From Comamonadaceae bacterium PBBC2 (GTDB taxonomy: Bacteria; Pseudomonadota; Gammaproteobacteria; Burkholderiales; Burkholderiaceae_C): a stretch of 39,949 nt of DNA. The position numbers were made by a program, and so were the translations under genes. The DNA is taken from the NCBI GenBank assembly GCA_002255935.1, contig NKIO01000031.1, forward strand, positions 1 to 39,949, written 5' to 3'. Shown one piece after another: positions 15,321-24,894 of the stretch. The first letter of the stretch is position 1. Every line of letters begins with the position of its first letter. Below the pieces are notes generated by a model, which saw nothing but the letters and a program-made list of their open reading frames with translations, searched no databases and had not been told where the DNA came from.

Positions 15321-18300
15321 ATGTCCCAAGGTCTCATCCGCATCCGTGGTGCCCGCCAGCACAACCTCAAGAACATCGACCTCGACATCCGCACCGGCGA
15401 GTTGACGGTGGTCACCGGCCCCAGTGGTTCGGGCAAATCGAGCTTGGTGTTTGACACGCTGTACGCCGAAGGCCAGCGCCGCTACGTGGAGACCTTCAGC
15501 GCTTACGCCCGCCAGTTTCTGGACCGCATGGACAAGCCGGCGGTGGACAAGGTCGAGGGCGTGCCGCCTGCGATTGCGATCGACCAGACCAACCCGGTGC
15601 GCAGTTCGCGCTCCACCGTGGGCACCATGACCGAGCTCAACGACCACCTCAAGCTCTCGTTTGCGCGCTTGGGACAGTTGTTTGACAAAGACACCGCGCA
15701 AGCCGTGCGCCACGACACGCCCGAGACGATTTATGCCGAGCTGGCCCAGCGTGCGCAGGCCGCGCAAGACCCGCGCTTGTACCTGACCTTTCCGGTCGAG
15801 CTGCCCGCGAACACCAGCGCCGAGCAAGTCGAGCAATGGCTCTCGGCCAGCGGCTTCACCAAAGTGCAGGCCGAACGCGAAGTGGCCACACCCACCGGCC
15901 CGCGCAAGGTGCTGGATGTGGTGGCCGACCGTTTCCGACTGGGCACTGCCGAAAAAATCCGCGTGATCGAGGCGATTGAAGTGGCGCTCAAGCGCGGCAG
16001 CGGGCGATTGAATGTGTATGTGGAGGGCGAAGCGGGCGCTGCGCTGTGGCGCTTTTCCACCGGCTTGCACTGCCCCGACAGCGACCAGCGTTACACCGAC
16101 CCGATCCCGTCGATGTTCTCGTTCAACTCGGCCGTGGGCGCCTGCGAGACCTGCCGGGGCTTTGGCCGCGTGATCGGGGTGGACTACGGCTTGGTCATCC
16201 CCAACGACAAACTCACCTTGCGCGCGGGCGCCATCAAGACCATCCAAACCCCCGCCTGGAAAGAATGCCAAGACGACCTGATGCGCCATGCCGAAACCGA
16301 AGGCATTCCGCGTGACACGGCGTGGGCGCAACTGTCTGAAGAACACAAGCATTGGGTCATCCACGGCTCGCCTTTGTGGAAAGGCAAGTGGAACCAGCAG
16401 TGGTACGGCATCAAGCGCTTCTTTGAGTACCTCGAGAGCAAGGCCTACAAGATGCACATCCGCGTGCTCTTGTCCAAGTACCGCAGCTACACCGAATGCC
16501 CCACCTGCAACGGTGCACGCCTGAAGACCGAAAGCCTGCTGTGGCGCATGGGCTCAGCGCTGGATGCCAACGCCGTGCTGCCCCCCGCCCAGCGCTTCAT
16601 GCCCGCAGGCGTGAAGTGGAACCGTGCCCAGCTTGAAGCCCTGCCAGGCTTGAGCCTGCACGACATGATGATCATGCCGATCGACCAGCTGCGCCGCTTC
16701 TTTGACCGCATGAGCGCCACGGCCGTGGCCGAGGCTTCACAAGACGCCGAAGCGCAAGCCCTCAAATTGCTGCTCGAAGAAATCACCACCCGCCTGAAAT
16801 ACCTGTGCGATGTGGGCATTGGCTACCTCACCCTTGACCGTCAAAGCCGCACGCTCAGCGGCGGCGAAGTGCAACGCATCAACCTGACCACCGCTTTGGG
16901 CACCAGCTTGGTGAACACCTTGTTTGTGCTCGACGAGCCCAGCATCGGCTTGCACCCGCGCGACATGAACCGCATCACCCAGGCCATGCACCGCTTGCGC
17001 GATGCAGGCAACACCTTGGTGGTGGTCGAGCACGACCCGGCCGTGATGCTGGCCGCTGACCGCATGATCGACATGGGCCCGGGGCCCGGCGAGCGCGGTG
17101 GTCAGATCGTGTTCGATGGCAGCACCGCTGACCTGCGCAACGCCGACACCTTGACCGGAGCCTATTTGGGCGGCCGCAAGCAAGTGGGCCTGGGCTTCAA
17201 GCGCATGGTGAGCGACAGCACGCCGCGATTGATTTTGGAAGGCGCACGCGAGCACAACCTGCAAAACATCAGCGTGGATTTCCCCTTGCAGCGTCTGGTC
17301 ACCATCACCGGTGTCAGCGGCTCGGGCAAGTCGAGTTTGATCCAAGATGTGCTGGCCCCGGCGCTCATGCGCCACTTTGGCAAAGCCACCGAAACGCCCG
17401 GCGCACACGACCGCCTGCTGGGCGCCGACCACCTGAGCGATGTGGTGTTTGTCGACCAGTCGCCGATTGGTAAGACGGCCCGATCCAACCCGGTCAGCTA
17501 TGTGGGCGCGTGGGACGCGATCCGCGAGATCTTTGCCACCGCACCCGAGTCGCGTCAGCGCGGCTACACCGCCAGCAAGTTCAGCTTCAACAGCGGCGAT
17601 GGCCGCTGCCCCACCTGCGGCGGCTCGGGCTTTGAGCACGTCGAGATGCAGTTCCTCAGTGACGTGTATTTGCGTTGCCCCGACTGCAATGGCCAACGCT
17701 ATCGCCCTGAAATCCTCGAGATCAAAATCGAACGCCAAGCCATAGGCGGCCAGCCGCGCATGCTCAATGTGGCGGACATCCTTGACCTGACGGTGAGCGA
17801 AGCGGCGGCCTTGTTCGCGCAAGACCGTGACGTGATTCTCGCCCTGCAACCCATTGTGGATGTGGGCCTCGAATATGTGCGCCTGGGTCAACCCGTGCCC
17901 ACGCTTTCGGGCGGCGAGGCGCAGCGCCTCAAGCTCGCGGGCTTTTTGGCCGAAGCCGCCAAAAGCGCGGCCAAGAGCCGTCAGAGCCTGGCGCGCAAAG
18001 GCACGCTGTTCTTGTTTGACGAGCCCACCACCGGCCTGCACTTTGACGACATCGCCAAGCTCATGCGGGCTTTGCGCAAACTGCTCGAAGCGGGCCACTC
18101 GCTCATCGTCATCGAACACAACCTCGATGTGATCCGTGCCAGCGACTGGCTGATTGATCTGGGCCCCGAAGGCGGCTACGCCGGTGGCCTGATCGTGGCC
18201 CAAGGCACACCCGAAGACGTGCGCCAACACGCCACATCGCACACCGGATTGGCGCTGCGTGAATACGCGGAGTCCATGGGCGAAATAGGCGCAGTGCGAG

Positions 18301-21179
18301 AGCCATCGCTTGCAGGCAAGCTCCTACAAAATACCGCTGCGTCTCTTGCCCGCGCCAAAGGCGCGGCCTCTAACAACATCCAGATCGTCAACGCCAAAGA
18401 ACACAACCTCAAAAACTTGAGCGTCAACATCCCGCGTGGCCAATTCAACGTGGTCACGGGCGTCAGCGGTTCCGGCAAATCCACTTTGGCGTTCGATATC
18501 CTGTTCAACGAAGGCCAACGCCGTTATCTGGAGAGCCTCAACGCCTACGCACGCTCCATCGTGCAGCCTGCAGGTCGCCCTGAAGTCGATGCGGTCTATG
18601 GCATCCCGCCCACGGTGGCGATCGAGCAGCGCCTCTCGCGCGGTGGCCGCAAATCCACCGTCGGCACCACCACCGAGGTCTGGCACTTCTTGCGGCTCTT
18701 GTACGTCAAGCTGGGCATCCAGCACTGCGTGCACGACGACACGCCGGTGCAGCCGCAAACGCCCGACAGCATTGCCGCGCAGCTGATGACCCAGTTCAAG
18801 GGCCAACACATTGGCCTGCTGGCGCCCCTGGTGGTCAACCGCAAAGGCGTTTACACCGAGCTGGCCGACTGGGCGCGTCCACGCGGCTACACCCATCTGC
18901 GGGTGGACGGTGAGTTTTTGCCCACCACGGGTTTCCCGCGCATCGACCGTTTCAAAGAGCACAACATCGAGCTGCCTGTGGCCAGTTTGGATGTGCTGCC
19001 TTCGCAAGAGTCGGCGCTGCGCAAAGCGCTGAACACCGCGCTGGAGCACGGCAAGGGCGTGATGCATGTGCTGAGCGACTTGGATGGTTTGCGTGAAGCC
19101 CTGTTCAGCGGCGAGTCTGCGGCCCGCATTGGCCAACACCGCGTGTTCTCGACACTGCGTGCCTGCCCCGCCTGTGCCACCTCGTATGCCGAACTCGATC
19201 CACGTTTGTTCTCGTACAACAGCAAACACGGCTGGTGCCCCGATTGCGTGGGCACGGGCGTCAAGCTCAGCAAAGACGAGCGCCAAGTGTTTGACGACTC
19301 GGTGCGTGACGACAAAGACAAAGGCCGCGAGCAAACCTTTGCCGAACCCGAGATCGAAGACCTGGCCGATGTGGCTTGCCCCAGTTGTTCGGGCACGCGC
19401 CTGAACGCCACCGCCCGTGCGGTGCGGCTGGCCTCGGCCACAGGGCAAGCCTGGCGCATCACCGACATCGCCAGCCTGTCGGTCAGCGATGTGCGGCAGT
19501 GGGTCGAGCAATTGCAACTCGTGGGCCGCGATGCCGACATCGCCCGCGACCTGGTGCCCGAAATCAAGAGCCGCTTGGAGTTTCTCGAAGAAGTGGGCCT
19601 GGGCTACCTCACGCTCGACCGAGGCGCACCGACTTTGTCGGGTGGCGAGGCGCAGCGCATCCGCCTGGCCGCGCAGCTGGGCAGCAACTTGCAGGGCGTG
19701 TGCTATGTGCTCGACGAGCCCACCATTGGCTTGCACGCCCGTGACAATCAGATCTTGCTCAACGCCTTGCACAAGCTGGGCGACAAAGGCAACACGCTGG
19801 TGGTGGTGGAGCACGACGAAGACACCATCCGCCGGGCCGACCACATCATCGACATTGGCCCCAGCGCCGGCAAACGTGGTGGCCGTTTGGTGGCCGAAGG
19901 TTCGGTGGCCGACATCACCGCCGCAACCGATTCGCAGACCGGGCGTTATTTGTTGCATGCGATGAAACATCCTTTGCAAGCCCGCCGCACCGTGCATGCC
20001 GCTGTAGCCGCCAGCTCTGCTGTCGAGAAAGTGCTCGCTCTGGGCGGCGCATCGCTTGCAGGGCAAGCTCCTACCCCGGCTCGGACCTCGGTAGGAGCCA
20101 GCCCTGCTGGCGATTTGACTTGGCTCACCCTCACTGGCGCCAAGCTGCACAACCTGCGCCAAGTCGATGTGCAAGTGCCCCTCAAGCGCTTGGTGGCCGT
20201 CACGGGTGTGAGTGGTTCGGGCAAATCCACCTTGGCCCGCGATGTCTTGCTGGCCAATGTGCAGGCGCTGGTCAGCCAGCGCTCAACCTTCGCCGGTCGC
20301 ACCGCACAAGACGGGGGGCAACGCGTGGCCTTGTCGGCTTGTGCCGATGTGCAGGGTTTTGAGACCATCGACCGGGTGCTCGAAGTGGACCAAACGCCGA
20401 TTGGCAAAACACCGCGTTCGTGCCCTGCGACCTACATCGGCTTTTGGGACACCATCCGCAAGCTGTTTGCCGAAACGCTGGAAGCCAAAGCGCGGGGTTA
20501 CGCCGCCGGGCGCTTCAGCTTCAACACCGGCGAAGGCCGCTGCCCCAGCTGCGAAGGCCAAGGCCTGCGCACCATCGAGATGAGCTTCTTGCCCGATGTG
20601 AAAGTGCCTTGCGAAACCTGCCACGGTGCACGCTTCAACCCCGAAACGCTGGCGGTGAGCTGGCGCGGTAAAAGCATTGGCGATGTGCTGCAGATGGAAG
20701 TGGACGAAGCGGTGGACTTCTTCGCCACCATGCCCAGCATCGCGCACCCGCTGCAATTGCTCAAAGACGTGGGCCTGGGCTACCTCACGCTGGGCCAGCC
20801 CTCACCCACGCTCAGCGGCGGCGAGGCGCAGCGCATCAAGCTGGTGACCGAGCTGACCAAGGTGCGCGATGAGGTGGGCAAGCGCGGCAACAAAGCCCCG
20901 CACACCCTGTATGTGCTGGACGAGCCCACCGTGGGCCTGCACATGGCCGACGTGGACAAGCTCATCAGCGTGCTGCACCGGCTGGTCAACGCCGGTCACA
21001 GCGTGATCGTGATCGAACACGACCTCGATGTGATCGCCGAAGCCGATTGGGTGATTGACCTCGGCCCTGAAGGCGGCAACGCCGGCGGCCGCATCGTCGC
21101 CGCCACAACGCCAGAAGCGCTGGTGCTCTTGGGCACCCACACCGGCAAGGCGCTGGCACCGGTGTTGGCGAGGGTGTAA
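15321..21179 (+). CDS. uvrA: Double-length UvrA (two tandem UvrA copies, four ABC modules)
   Basis: UvrA recognises bulky DNA damage and loads UvrB in nucleotide excision repair. The usual protein has about 940 residues; this one has 1952 and contains two complete copies. Walker A motifs of the G(P/V)SGSGKS type start at residues 33, 664, 1047 and 1629, and four LSGGE signatures are present. Each copy has a C-x2-C...C-x2-C zinc finger ([11 protein letters not shown]...CPDCNGQRY and [11 protein letters not shown]...CETCHGARF) in its second module. The first copy spans about 1-990 and the second about 1017-1952. I start at [15 protein letters not shown]; 15225 would add 32 unrelated residues. 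REP-like sequence is read in frame at residues 994-1004 and 1577-1598. No frameshift or stop was found. Confidence 0.93.
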   Translation: MSQGLIRIRGARQHNLKNIDLDIRTGELTVVTGPSGSGKSSLVFDTLYAEGQRRYVETFSAYARQFLDRMDKPAVDKVEGVPPAIAIDQTNPVRSSRSTVGTMTELNDHLKLSFARLGQLFDKDTAQAVRHDTPETIYAELAQRAQAAQDPRLYLTFPVELPANTSAEQVEQWLSASGFTKVQAEREVATPTGPRKVLDVVADRFRLGTAEKIRVIEAIEVALKRGSGRLNVYVEGEAGAALWRFSTGLHCPDSDQRYTDPIPSMFSFNSAVGACETCRGFGRVIGVDYGLVIPNDKLTLRAGAIKTIQTPAWKECQDDLMRHAETEGIPRDTAWAQLSEEHKHWVIHGSPLWKGKWNQQWYGIKRFFEYLESKAYKMHIRVLLSKYRSYTECPTCNGARLKTESLLWRMGSALDANAVLPPAQRFMPAGVKWNRAQLEALPGLSLHDMMIMPIDQLRRFFDRMSATAVAEASQDAEAQALKLLLEEITTRLKYLCDVGIGYLTLDRQSRTLSGGEVQRINLTTALGTSLVNTLFVLDEPSIGLHPRDMNRITQAMHRLRDAGNTLVVVEHDPAVMLAADRMIDMGPGPGERGGQIVFDGSTADLRNADTLTGAYLGGRKQVGLGFKRMVSDSTPRLILEGAREHNLQNISVDFPLQRLVTITGVSGSGKSSLIQDVLAPALMRHFGKATETPGAHDRLLGADHLSDVVFVDQSPIGKTARSNPVSYVGAWDAIREIFATAPESRQRGYTASKFSFNSGDGRCPTCGGSGFEHVEMQFLSDVYLRCPDCNGQRYRPEILEIKIERQAIGGQPRMLNVADILDLTVSEAAALFAQDRDVILALQPIVDVGLEYVRLGQPVPTLSGGEAQRLKLAGFLAEAAKSAAKSRQSLARKGTLFLFDEPTTGLHFDDIAKLMRALRKLLEAGHSLIVIEHNLDVIRASDWLIDLGPEGGYAGGLIVAQGTPEDVRQHATSHTGLALREYAESMGEIGAVREPSLAGKLLQNTAASLARAKGAASNNIQIVNAKEHNLKNLSVNIPRGQFNVVTGVSGSGKSTLAFDILFNEGQRRYLESLNAYARSIVQPAGRPEVDAVYGIPPTVAIEQRLSRGGRKSTVGTTTEVWHFLRLLYVKLGIQHCVHDDTPVQPQTPDSIAAQLMTQFKGQHIGLLAPLVVNRKGVYTELADWARPRGYTHLRVDGEFLPTTGFPRIDRFKEHNIELPVASLDVLPSQESALRKALNTALEHGKGVMHVLSDLDGLREALFSGESAARIGQHRVFSTLRACPACATSYAELDPRLFSYNSKHGWCPDCVGTGVKLSKDERQVFDDSVRDDKDKGREQTFAEPEIEDLADVACPSCSGTRLNATARAVRLASATGQAWRITDIASLSVSDVRQWVEQLQLVGRDADIARDLVPEIKSRLEFLEEVGLGYLTLDRGAPTLSGGEAQRIRLAAQLGSNLQGVCYVLDEPTIGLHARDNQILLNALHKLGDKGNTLVVVEHDEDTIRRADHIIDIGPSAGKRGGRLVAEGSVADITAATDSQTGRYLLHAMKHPLQARRTVHAAVAASSAVEKVLALGGASLAGQAPTPARTSVGASPAGDLTWLTLTGAKLHNLRQVDVQVPLKRLVAVTGVSGSGKSTLARDVLLANVQALVSQRSTFAGRTAQDGGQRVALSACADVQGFETIDRVLEVDQTPIGKTPRSCPATYIGFWDTIRKLFAETLEAKARGYAAGRFSFNTGEGRCPSCEGQGLRTIEMSFLPDVKVPCETCHGARFNPETLAVSWRGKSIGDVLQMEVDEAVDFFATMPSIAHPLQLLKDVGLGYLTLGQPSPTLSGGEAQRIKLVTELTKVRDEVGKRGNKAPHTLYVLDEPTVGLHMADVDKLISVLHRLVNAGHSVIVIEHDLDVIAEADWVIDLGPEGGNAGGRIVAATTPEALVLLGTHTGKALAPVLARV
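18300..18330. repeat. REP-like element inside uvrA, junction of the two copies
   Basis: GAGCCATCGCTTGCAGGCAA followed by GCTCCTACAA is an inverted family A element (compare ATCGCTTGCAGGGCAAGCTC at 20051-20070). It is translated as [10 protein letters not shown], residues about 994-1003, exactly between the end of the first UvrA copy and the start of the second. Confidence 0.8.
20050..20114. repeat. Inverted pair of REP-like elements inside uvrA
   Basis: An inverted family A element (20050-20074) and a forward one (20091-20114), 16 bp apart, are read in frame as [20 protein letters not shown] then GD (residues 1577-1598). They lie in the linker between the first and second ABC modules of the second UvrA copy. 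The corresponding linker in the first copy is much shorter and lacks the elements. Confidence 0.85.
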
Positions 21180-21197
21180 AAGCCAAGGCTGTTGCCC

Positions 21198-21352
21198 CTG
21201 GGCTTGGGCTTGGGCTGGACCTTGAACCGGACCTAGGCCTGGGTCTGGGTCTGGGTCTGGGTCTGGGTCTGGGACTGGGACTGGGACTGGGACTGGGACT
21301 GGGACTGGGACTGGGCTTGGGCTTGGGCTTGGGCCAGAACTTGGGCTTGGGC
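21198..21352. repeat. Hexanucleotide G3N3 repeat downstream of uvrA
   Basis: Starting 18 bp after the uvrA stop, the sequence is a run of degenerate 6-bp units: TTGGGC units, an interruption, five CTGGGT (21239-21268), seven CTGGGA (21269-21310), CTGGGC, three TTGGGC, CAGAAC and two TTGGGC. A GGG triplet every six bases meets the G-quadruplex pattern many times over. Apparent open reading frames through it give only dipeptide repeats and are not genes. Confidence 0.9.
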
Positions 21353-21358
21353 TTGGAT

Positions 21359-21988
21359 CTTGTGGGAGCCCAACTGTGTTGGGCGATGGGTCGTGGACCA
21401 TCGGTGCTCGAATCGCCGAACAAAGTTCAGCTCCCACAAAAATCCAGGCCAACCGCCGATCAGAGTTCAGCGCCTACAAAAAACCAAAAGGAGTTTGATG
21501 GGCCGATGCGGTTGTGCGCCGGCTCATGCGGCCACCTGCGTTGGCAACCATATGCATGTGCCTGTACCTTGTGGGAGCCCAACTGTGTTGGGCGATGGGT
21601 CGTGGACCATCGGTGCTCGAATCGCCGAACAAAGTTCAGCTCCCACAAAAAACCAAGCCAATCGCCGATCAGAGTTCAGCGCCTACAAAAAACCAAAAGG
21701 AGTTTGATCGGCCGATGCGGTTGTGCGCCGGCTCATGCGGCCACCTACGTTGCCAACCATTTGCATGTGCCTGTACCTTGTGGGAGCCCAACTGTGTTGG
21801 GCGATGGGTCATGGACCATCGGTGCTCGCATCGCCGAACAAAGTTCAGCTCCCACAAAAAAACCAAGTCAATCGCCGAACAGAGTTCAGCTCCCACGGAA
21901 ATCAAGCCAATCGCCGTACAAAGTTCAGCTCCCACAGAAAAAAAGACAAATCGCCGTTCACCGTTCAGCGCCTACAAAACACCAACAC
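21359..21988. repeat. 209-bp tandem repeat breaking into 40-bp units
   Basis: Two full copies (21359-21567 and 21568-21776) and a third partial one from 21777 follow an exact 209-bp period. Each begins GTGGGAGCCCAACTGTGTTG and contains the inverse, ATCGCCGAACAAAGTTCAGC then TCCCACA, so it is a large relative of the family A elements. The third copy degenerates into units beginning ATCGCCG at 21830, 21871, 21910 and 21950 (39-41 bp apart). Together with the hexamer repeat it fills the gene-free stretch 21180-22064, in which no credible coding region was found. Confidence 0.9.
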
Positions 21989-22064
21989 CAGGAATTGATG
22001 AACAGGGTTGAGCGCTTGCAAAAAAAGCGTGGCTGATCTGTCCGCTACGCCGAACGAAAGGTGG

Positions 22065-23222
22065 TCAGTCGCTTGCGCCAAGTCGCCAAAGCGAAGTGAC
22101 TTCCGCCGCCCGTGCCGCGTGCAGCGGATCGGACTCGTCGCGGGTCTTGTTGTGCACCGGTTTCACGTCCATGCGGCCCAGCACTTGCAAGCCCGCATCC
22201 GCGATCCAGCCCATCAAGGCCTCGCGGGTGCGCAGGCCCAGGTGTTCGGCCAAGTCCGACAGGATCAGCCAGCCTTCGCCGCCTTCGCACAGGTGCGCTT
22301 TCAGGCCCGCCAAAAAGCCTTTGAGCATTTGGCTGCCTTCGTCATAAACCGCTTGCTCCAAGACCGAGGTGGGCCGTGCAGGCAGCCACGGGGGGTTGCA
22401 GACCACCAAGGCGGCTTGCCCCGGTGGGAACAAATCGGCTTGCAGCAGCTGCACCTGGTTTTGCAAGCCCAAGCGTTGCAGGTTGTCGCGGGCGCAGACC
22501 AAGGCGCGCTCGGCCATGTCGGTGGCCACCACAGTTTTCGCGCCGCGTCTGGCCAGCACGGCCGACAGCACGCCTGTGCCCACGCCGATGTCAAACGCCA
22601 CCGCGTGTGTTTTCAGCGCCTCAGGCAGTGGGGCCTTGGCCACCAGGCCCACGTACTCGCCACGCACGGGCGAGAACACACCGTAGTGGGGATAGATGCG
22701 CAAATCTTCGCCCAGCGCAGGCAACTCGACACCGTTTTTGCGCCACTCAAAAGCACCGATCACGCCTTGTAGGGCGCGCAGTGAAATGACCGAAGCCTGC
22801 CCGCTGGCGGGCCCAAAAGCTTGCGCGCAAGCTTGTTTGGCATCGGGGGCGCGGCGCAGGCCGATGCCATAGTCACCGTCCAACTCGATCAGCACCTGGC
22901 TGAGCACCCGTGTGCGCTGGGCTTGGGCCTGGCGGTGGGTGTGAAAAGCCGTGCCCGGCGCAGGTGCGGCGGCATCGCTCTTTTTGCGCTTGGCCTTTTG
23001 CGGTTTGTCGATGCGCCGCGCCATCGCTTGCAGCAGTTGGCGGGCGTTCTGAAAGTCGCCGCGCCACAGCAGGCCCGTGCCCTCGCAGGCCAGGCGGTAG
23101 GCCGCGTCGGCCGTCAGGGTGTCATCGGCCAGCACCACGCGGGCGGGCAGGTTTTGCTCAGAGCGCCACAGCGCGCTGCGTTCGGTGTCTTTTTCAGACC
23201 AGGTTAAAAGTGAGGTGTTCAC
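22065..23222 (-). CDS. Class I SAM-dependent methyltransferase (RsmC/PrmC-like)
   Basis: A 385-residue protein with a variable N-terminal domain (about 1-190) and a C-terminal Rossmann methyltransferase domain: AFDIGVGTGVLSAVLARRGA is SAM motif I, VVATDMAERAL motif II, and VVCNPPWLPA the NPPW motif IV seen in methyltransferases acting on amide or base nitrogen (PrmC, RsmC, RlmG). The last 50 residues show no further known motif. The GTG start overlaps the stop of the upstream HAD gene by 4 bp (GTGA). Its substrate, ribosomal RNA or a protein glutamine, is unresolved. Confidence 0.85.
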   Translation of the reverse strand: MNTSLLTWSEKDTERSALWRSEQNLPARVVLADDTLTADAAYRLACEGTGLLWRGDFQNARQLLQAMARRIDKPQKAKRKKSDAAAPAPGTAFHTHRQAQAQRTRVLSQVLIELDGDYGIGLRRAPDAKQACAQAFGPASGQASVISLRALQGVIGAFEWRKNGVELPALGEDLRIYPHYGVFSPVRGEYVGLVAKAPLPEALKTHAVAFDIGVGTGVLSAVLARRGAKTVVATDMAERALVCARDNLQRLGLQNQVQLLQADLFPPGQAALVVCNPPWLPARPTSVLEQAVYDEGSQMLKGFLAGLKAHLCEGGEGWLILSDLAEHLGLRTREALMGWIADAGLQVLGRMDVKPVHNKTRDESDPLHAARAAEVTSLWRLGASD

Positions 23223-23998
23223 GCGATGCCGTTCAGCAGGTGTTGTGCCAATTCGGCAAAGCCCGCGCCACGTTCACTGGGGGTGATGTAGCGGGGAGGG
23301 TGGGTCAGTTGCGCCTCAAAGCGCCGGATGTTGGCCACGCCCACGCTGTGCGGGAAGCGCTCGAACATCACCTGATCGTTGGTCGAGTCTCCCACATAAA
23401 CCCAGCGGTCTATTTCGGCGTCCAGATCGCGGCCCCACAAGGTGCGCACGATCCAGCGCGCACCGGAGAGTTTGCTGTGCTCGCCAAACCAGCCGTTGAT
23501 GTGGATGCTGCTCACGGTGGCCGTCATGCCTTCGCTTTGCATGATGCGCACCACCGCGTCGATGGCCTCAGAAGGCAAGTGCGTGAACTCGCTGTGGTCA
23601 ATCGCGATGTCGGTCTCGCGGCCCGCATGGTCTTGCGACAGTTGTGCGCCGGGCACCTCGCGCAGCACGCGTTGGCCAACCGCTTGCATGCGCGCAAAGT
23701 TGTGCGCGCGAGTCTCGGCATCTTGTTGGTAGATTTTGCGCAAACCGTGCACCGGGTCGCGCAGCAAAGCCACCGCGCCGTTTTCCGCCACGATGGCGTC
23801 CACAGGCCAGCTTTGCACAAAGGGCTCGCTCCAACCCACAGGACGACCGGTGATGGGCACCACGCACAAGCCAGCCGCCTTCAGGTCATTCAGCGCCTGC
23901 AAGGCATCGGGCGTGATGGCGCCCTCGGAGGTCAGGGTGTCGTCGATGTCGGTGAAAACGCCAAAAATTAAATTAATTTTTAGACCTAAAATGCTCAT
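23219..23998 (-). CDS. HAD-superfamily (Cof/MPGP-like) hydrolase
   Basis: A 259-residue HAD subfamily IIB phosphatase. Motif I is FTDIDDTLT (nucleophile D), motif II VVPITGRP, and motif III/IV VYVGDSTNDQVMF. A C2 cap lies between them. The family includes mannosyl-3-phosphoglycerate and sucrose-phosphate phosphatases; the substrate here is unknown. The first 12 codons are almost pure A/T and encode SILGLKINLIF, unlike the GC-rich rest; HAD proteins normally begin only a few residues before motif I. The native start may have been lost or moved when the AT-rich segment next door arrived. It is cotranscribed with the methyltransferase. Confidence 0.87.
   Translation of the reverse strand: MSILGLKINLIFGVFTDIDDTLTSEGAITPDALQALNDLKAAGLCVVPITGRPVGWSEPFVQSWPVDAIVAENGAVALLRDPVHGLRKIYQQDAETRAHNFARMQAVGQRVLREVPGAQLSQDHAGRETDIAIDHSEFTHLPSEAIDAVVRIMQSEGMTATVSSIHINGWFGEHSKLSGARWIVRTLWGRDLDAEIDRWVYVGDSTNDQVMFERFPHSVGVANIRRFEAQLTHPPRYITPSERGAGFAELAQHLLNGIA
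23963..23981. repeat. AT-rich perfect inverted repeat at island edge
   Basis: AAAAATTAA-A-TTAATTTTT is a perfect 19-bp palindrome inside the first codons of the HAD gene, at the point where the GC-rich sequence changes to AT-rich. It might be an operator or a scar of the junction; nothing further supports either. Confidence 0.4.
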
Positions 23999-24025
23999 AA
24001 ATTACTTTATTGACATGGAGGGGTT

Positions 24026-24811
24026 ATGAACTTTTTTATTGGTTTCCGAATTGGTATCTTGCTCATTGTCGCCTTCATACTCTCCGCTTGTGGTGGTGGG
24101 GGCGGTGGCTCCCCAAGCGCAGCACCGGATGTGCTTTCAAATTACGTCTCTTCATTCTCATACGCAGCACCAGTTCCCAGAGTGAGGGCTTGGGAGTCCT
24201 ACTCAGTTACGCCTAAAGTGAATTACATAAAACCCAATTCTGAATTGACTTTCAAGTTGCTGAACTCAGTTGCGGGCGTCAGTATCAATCCAACATCAGG
24301 GGAATTGACTGTCAGCGCAACGGCAGAAGCTAAGGGATGTTTCGATGTTGAATTACTTTGGCCCAAAACGGCTGAAAATTTGAGATCCCAAGCTTGTGTC
24401 TATAAAGAGGATATGGGTTTTTCATTTGGCCTATCAATGTTGGCGGGAAATGAAACGCTTTACGAAAACGGTGAATTCGTATTGGTTATTTCAAAAAGCA
24501 ATCCAGCCGACTTCAGCTTCAACTTAGATTTGAACTATTACGATACGCAACAAAATGGGTACATCTTGGGTGGGGGGGACTTTCCCGTCGGGTCAACAAC
24601 TCTTTGCAAGATTACCACTACAACGTTGCCAACAAGTGTGACCCTGAACCGACTTTCTCAGGAAATCGATAAGCCTGGGCCCATTGGGTTTCAAATAGAT
24701 TGGACGACTGTAGCCAAAGGAGAGTACACATACAGTCTTCAATGCGAGCTAAAAGTTGGTCTCGCCATGGTCAGTAAGACCTTGACACAAAAAATCCGAT
24801 TAATTGATTGA
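24026..24811 (+). CDS. Putative outer lipoprotein of unknown function, low GC
   Basis: A 261-residue protein with a lipoprotein signal peptide: charged start, hydrophobic residues 10-19, and lipobox LSAC with the lipidated cysteine at residue 22, followed by six glycines and a Ser/Pro-rich tether. There is a putative immunoglobulin- or cadherin-like beta segment near GVSINPTSGELTVSA, a phrase common in bacterial Ig-like domains. The four further cysteines fall in two spaced pairs and may form disulfides. Codons are AT-rich and very different from the neighbours, indicating recent acquisition or relaxed selection. GGAGGGG precedes the ATG. I recognise no specific family. Confidence 0.75.
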   Translation: MNFFIGFRIGILLIVAFILSACGGGGGGSPSAAPDVLSNYVSSFSYAAPVPRVRAWESYSVTPKVNYIKPNSELTFKLLNSVAGVSINPTSGELTVSATAEAKGCFDVELLWPKTAENLRSQACVYKEDMGFSFGLSMLAGNETLYENGEFVLVISKSNPADFSFNLDLNYYDTQQNGYILGGGDFPVGSTTLCKITTTTLPTSVTLNRLSQEIDKPGPIGFQIDWTTVAKGEYTYSLQCELKVGLAMVSKTLTQKIRLID

Positions 24812-24822
24812 GTTTGTCGGAT

Positions 24823-24878
24823 GGAATAAGTGGCCAGATACCTAACCTTTAAAGCAAGCGTTAGGGGCTACTTATTCC
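24823..24878. terminator. Long hairpin between convergent genes, partly attC-like
   Basis: GGAATAAGTGGCC (24823-24835) pairs with GGCTACTTATTCC (24866-24878) over 13 positions with one G-U pair. Inside, CCTAAC (24841-24846) pairs with GTTAGG (24860-24865). It closes the lipoprotein gene and faces the end of the SPOR-protein gene. There is no clear T-run, so a terminator role is likely but not typical. The inner part resembles the simple-site ends of an integron attC (ACCTAAC...GCAAGCGTTAGG). Confidence 0.5.
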
Positions 24879-24894
24879 AGAAGTCAACTGGCGC

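Noticed and set aside
18300..18330. A frameshift or pseudogene break in uvrA at the repeat
   Set aside because: The frame runs through all repeats to a normal C-terminus and all ABC motifs are intact.
21830..21988. Regularly spaced 27-nt repeats resembling a CRISPR array
   Set aside because: The gaps between repeats are only 12-14 nt and A-rich, the repeats are degenerate REP relatives, and there is no cas gene in the window.
21180..22036. Long open frames through the hexamer and 209-bp repeats
   Set aside because: They translate into dipeptide or repeated peptides from non-coding repeats, occur on both strands, and have no RBS or family similarity.
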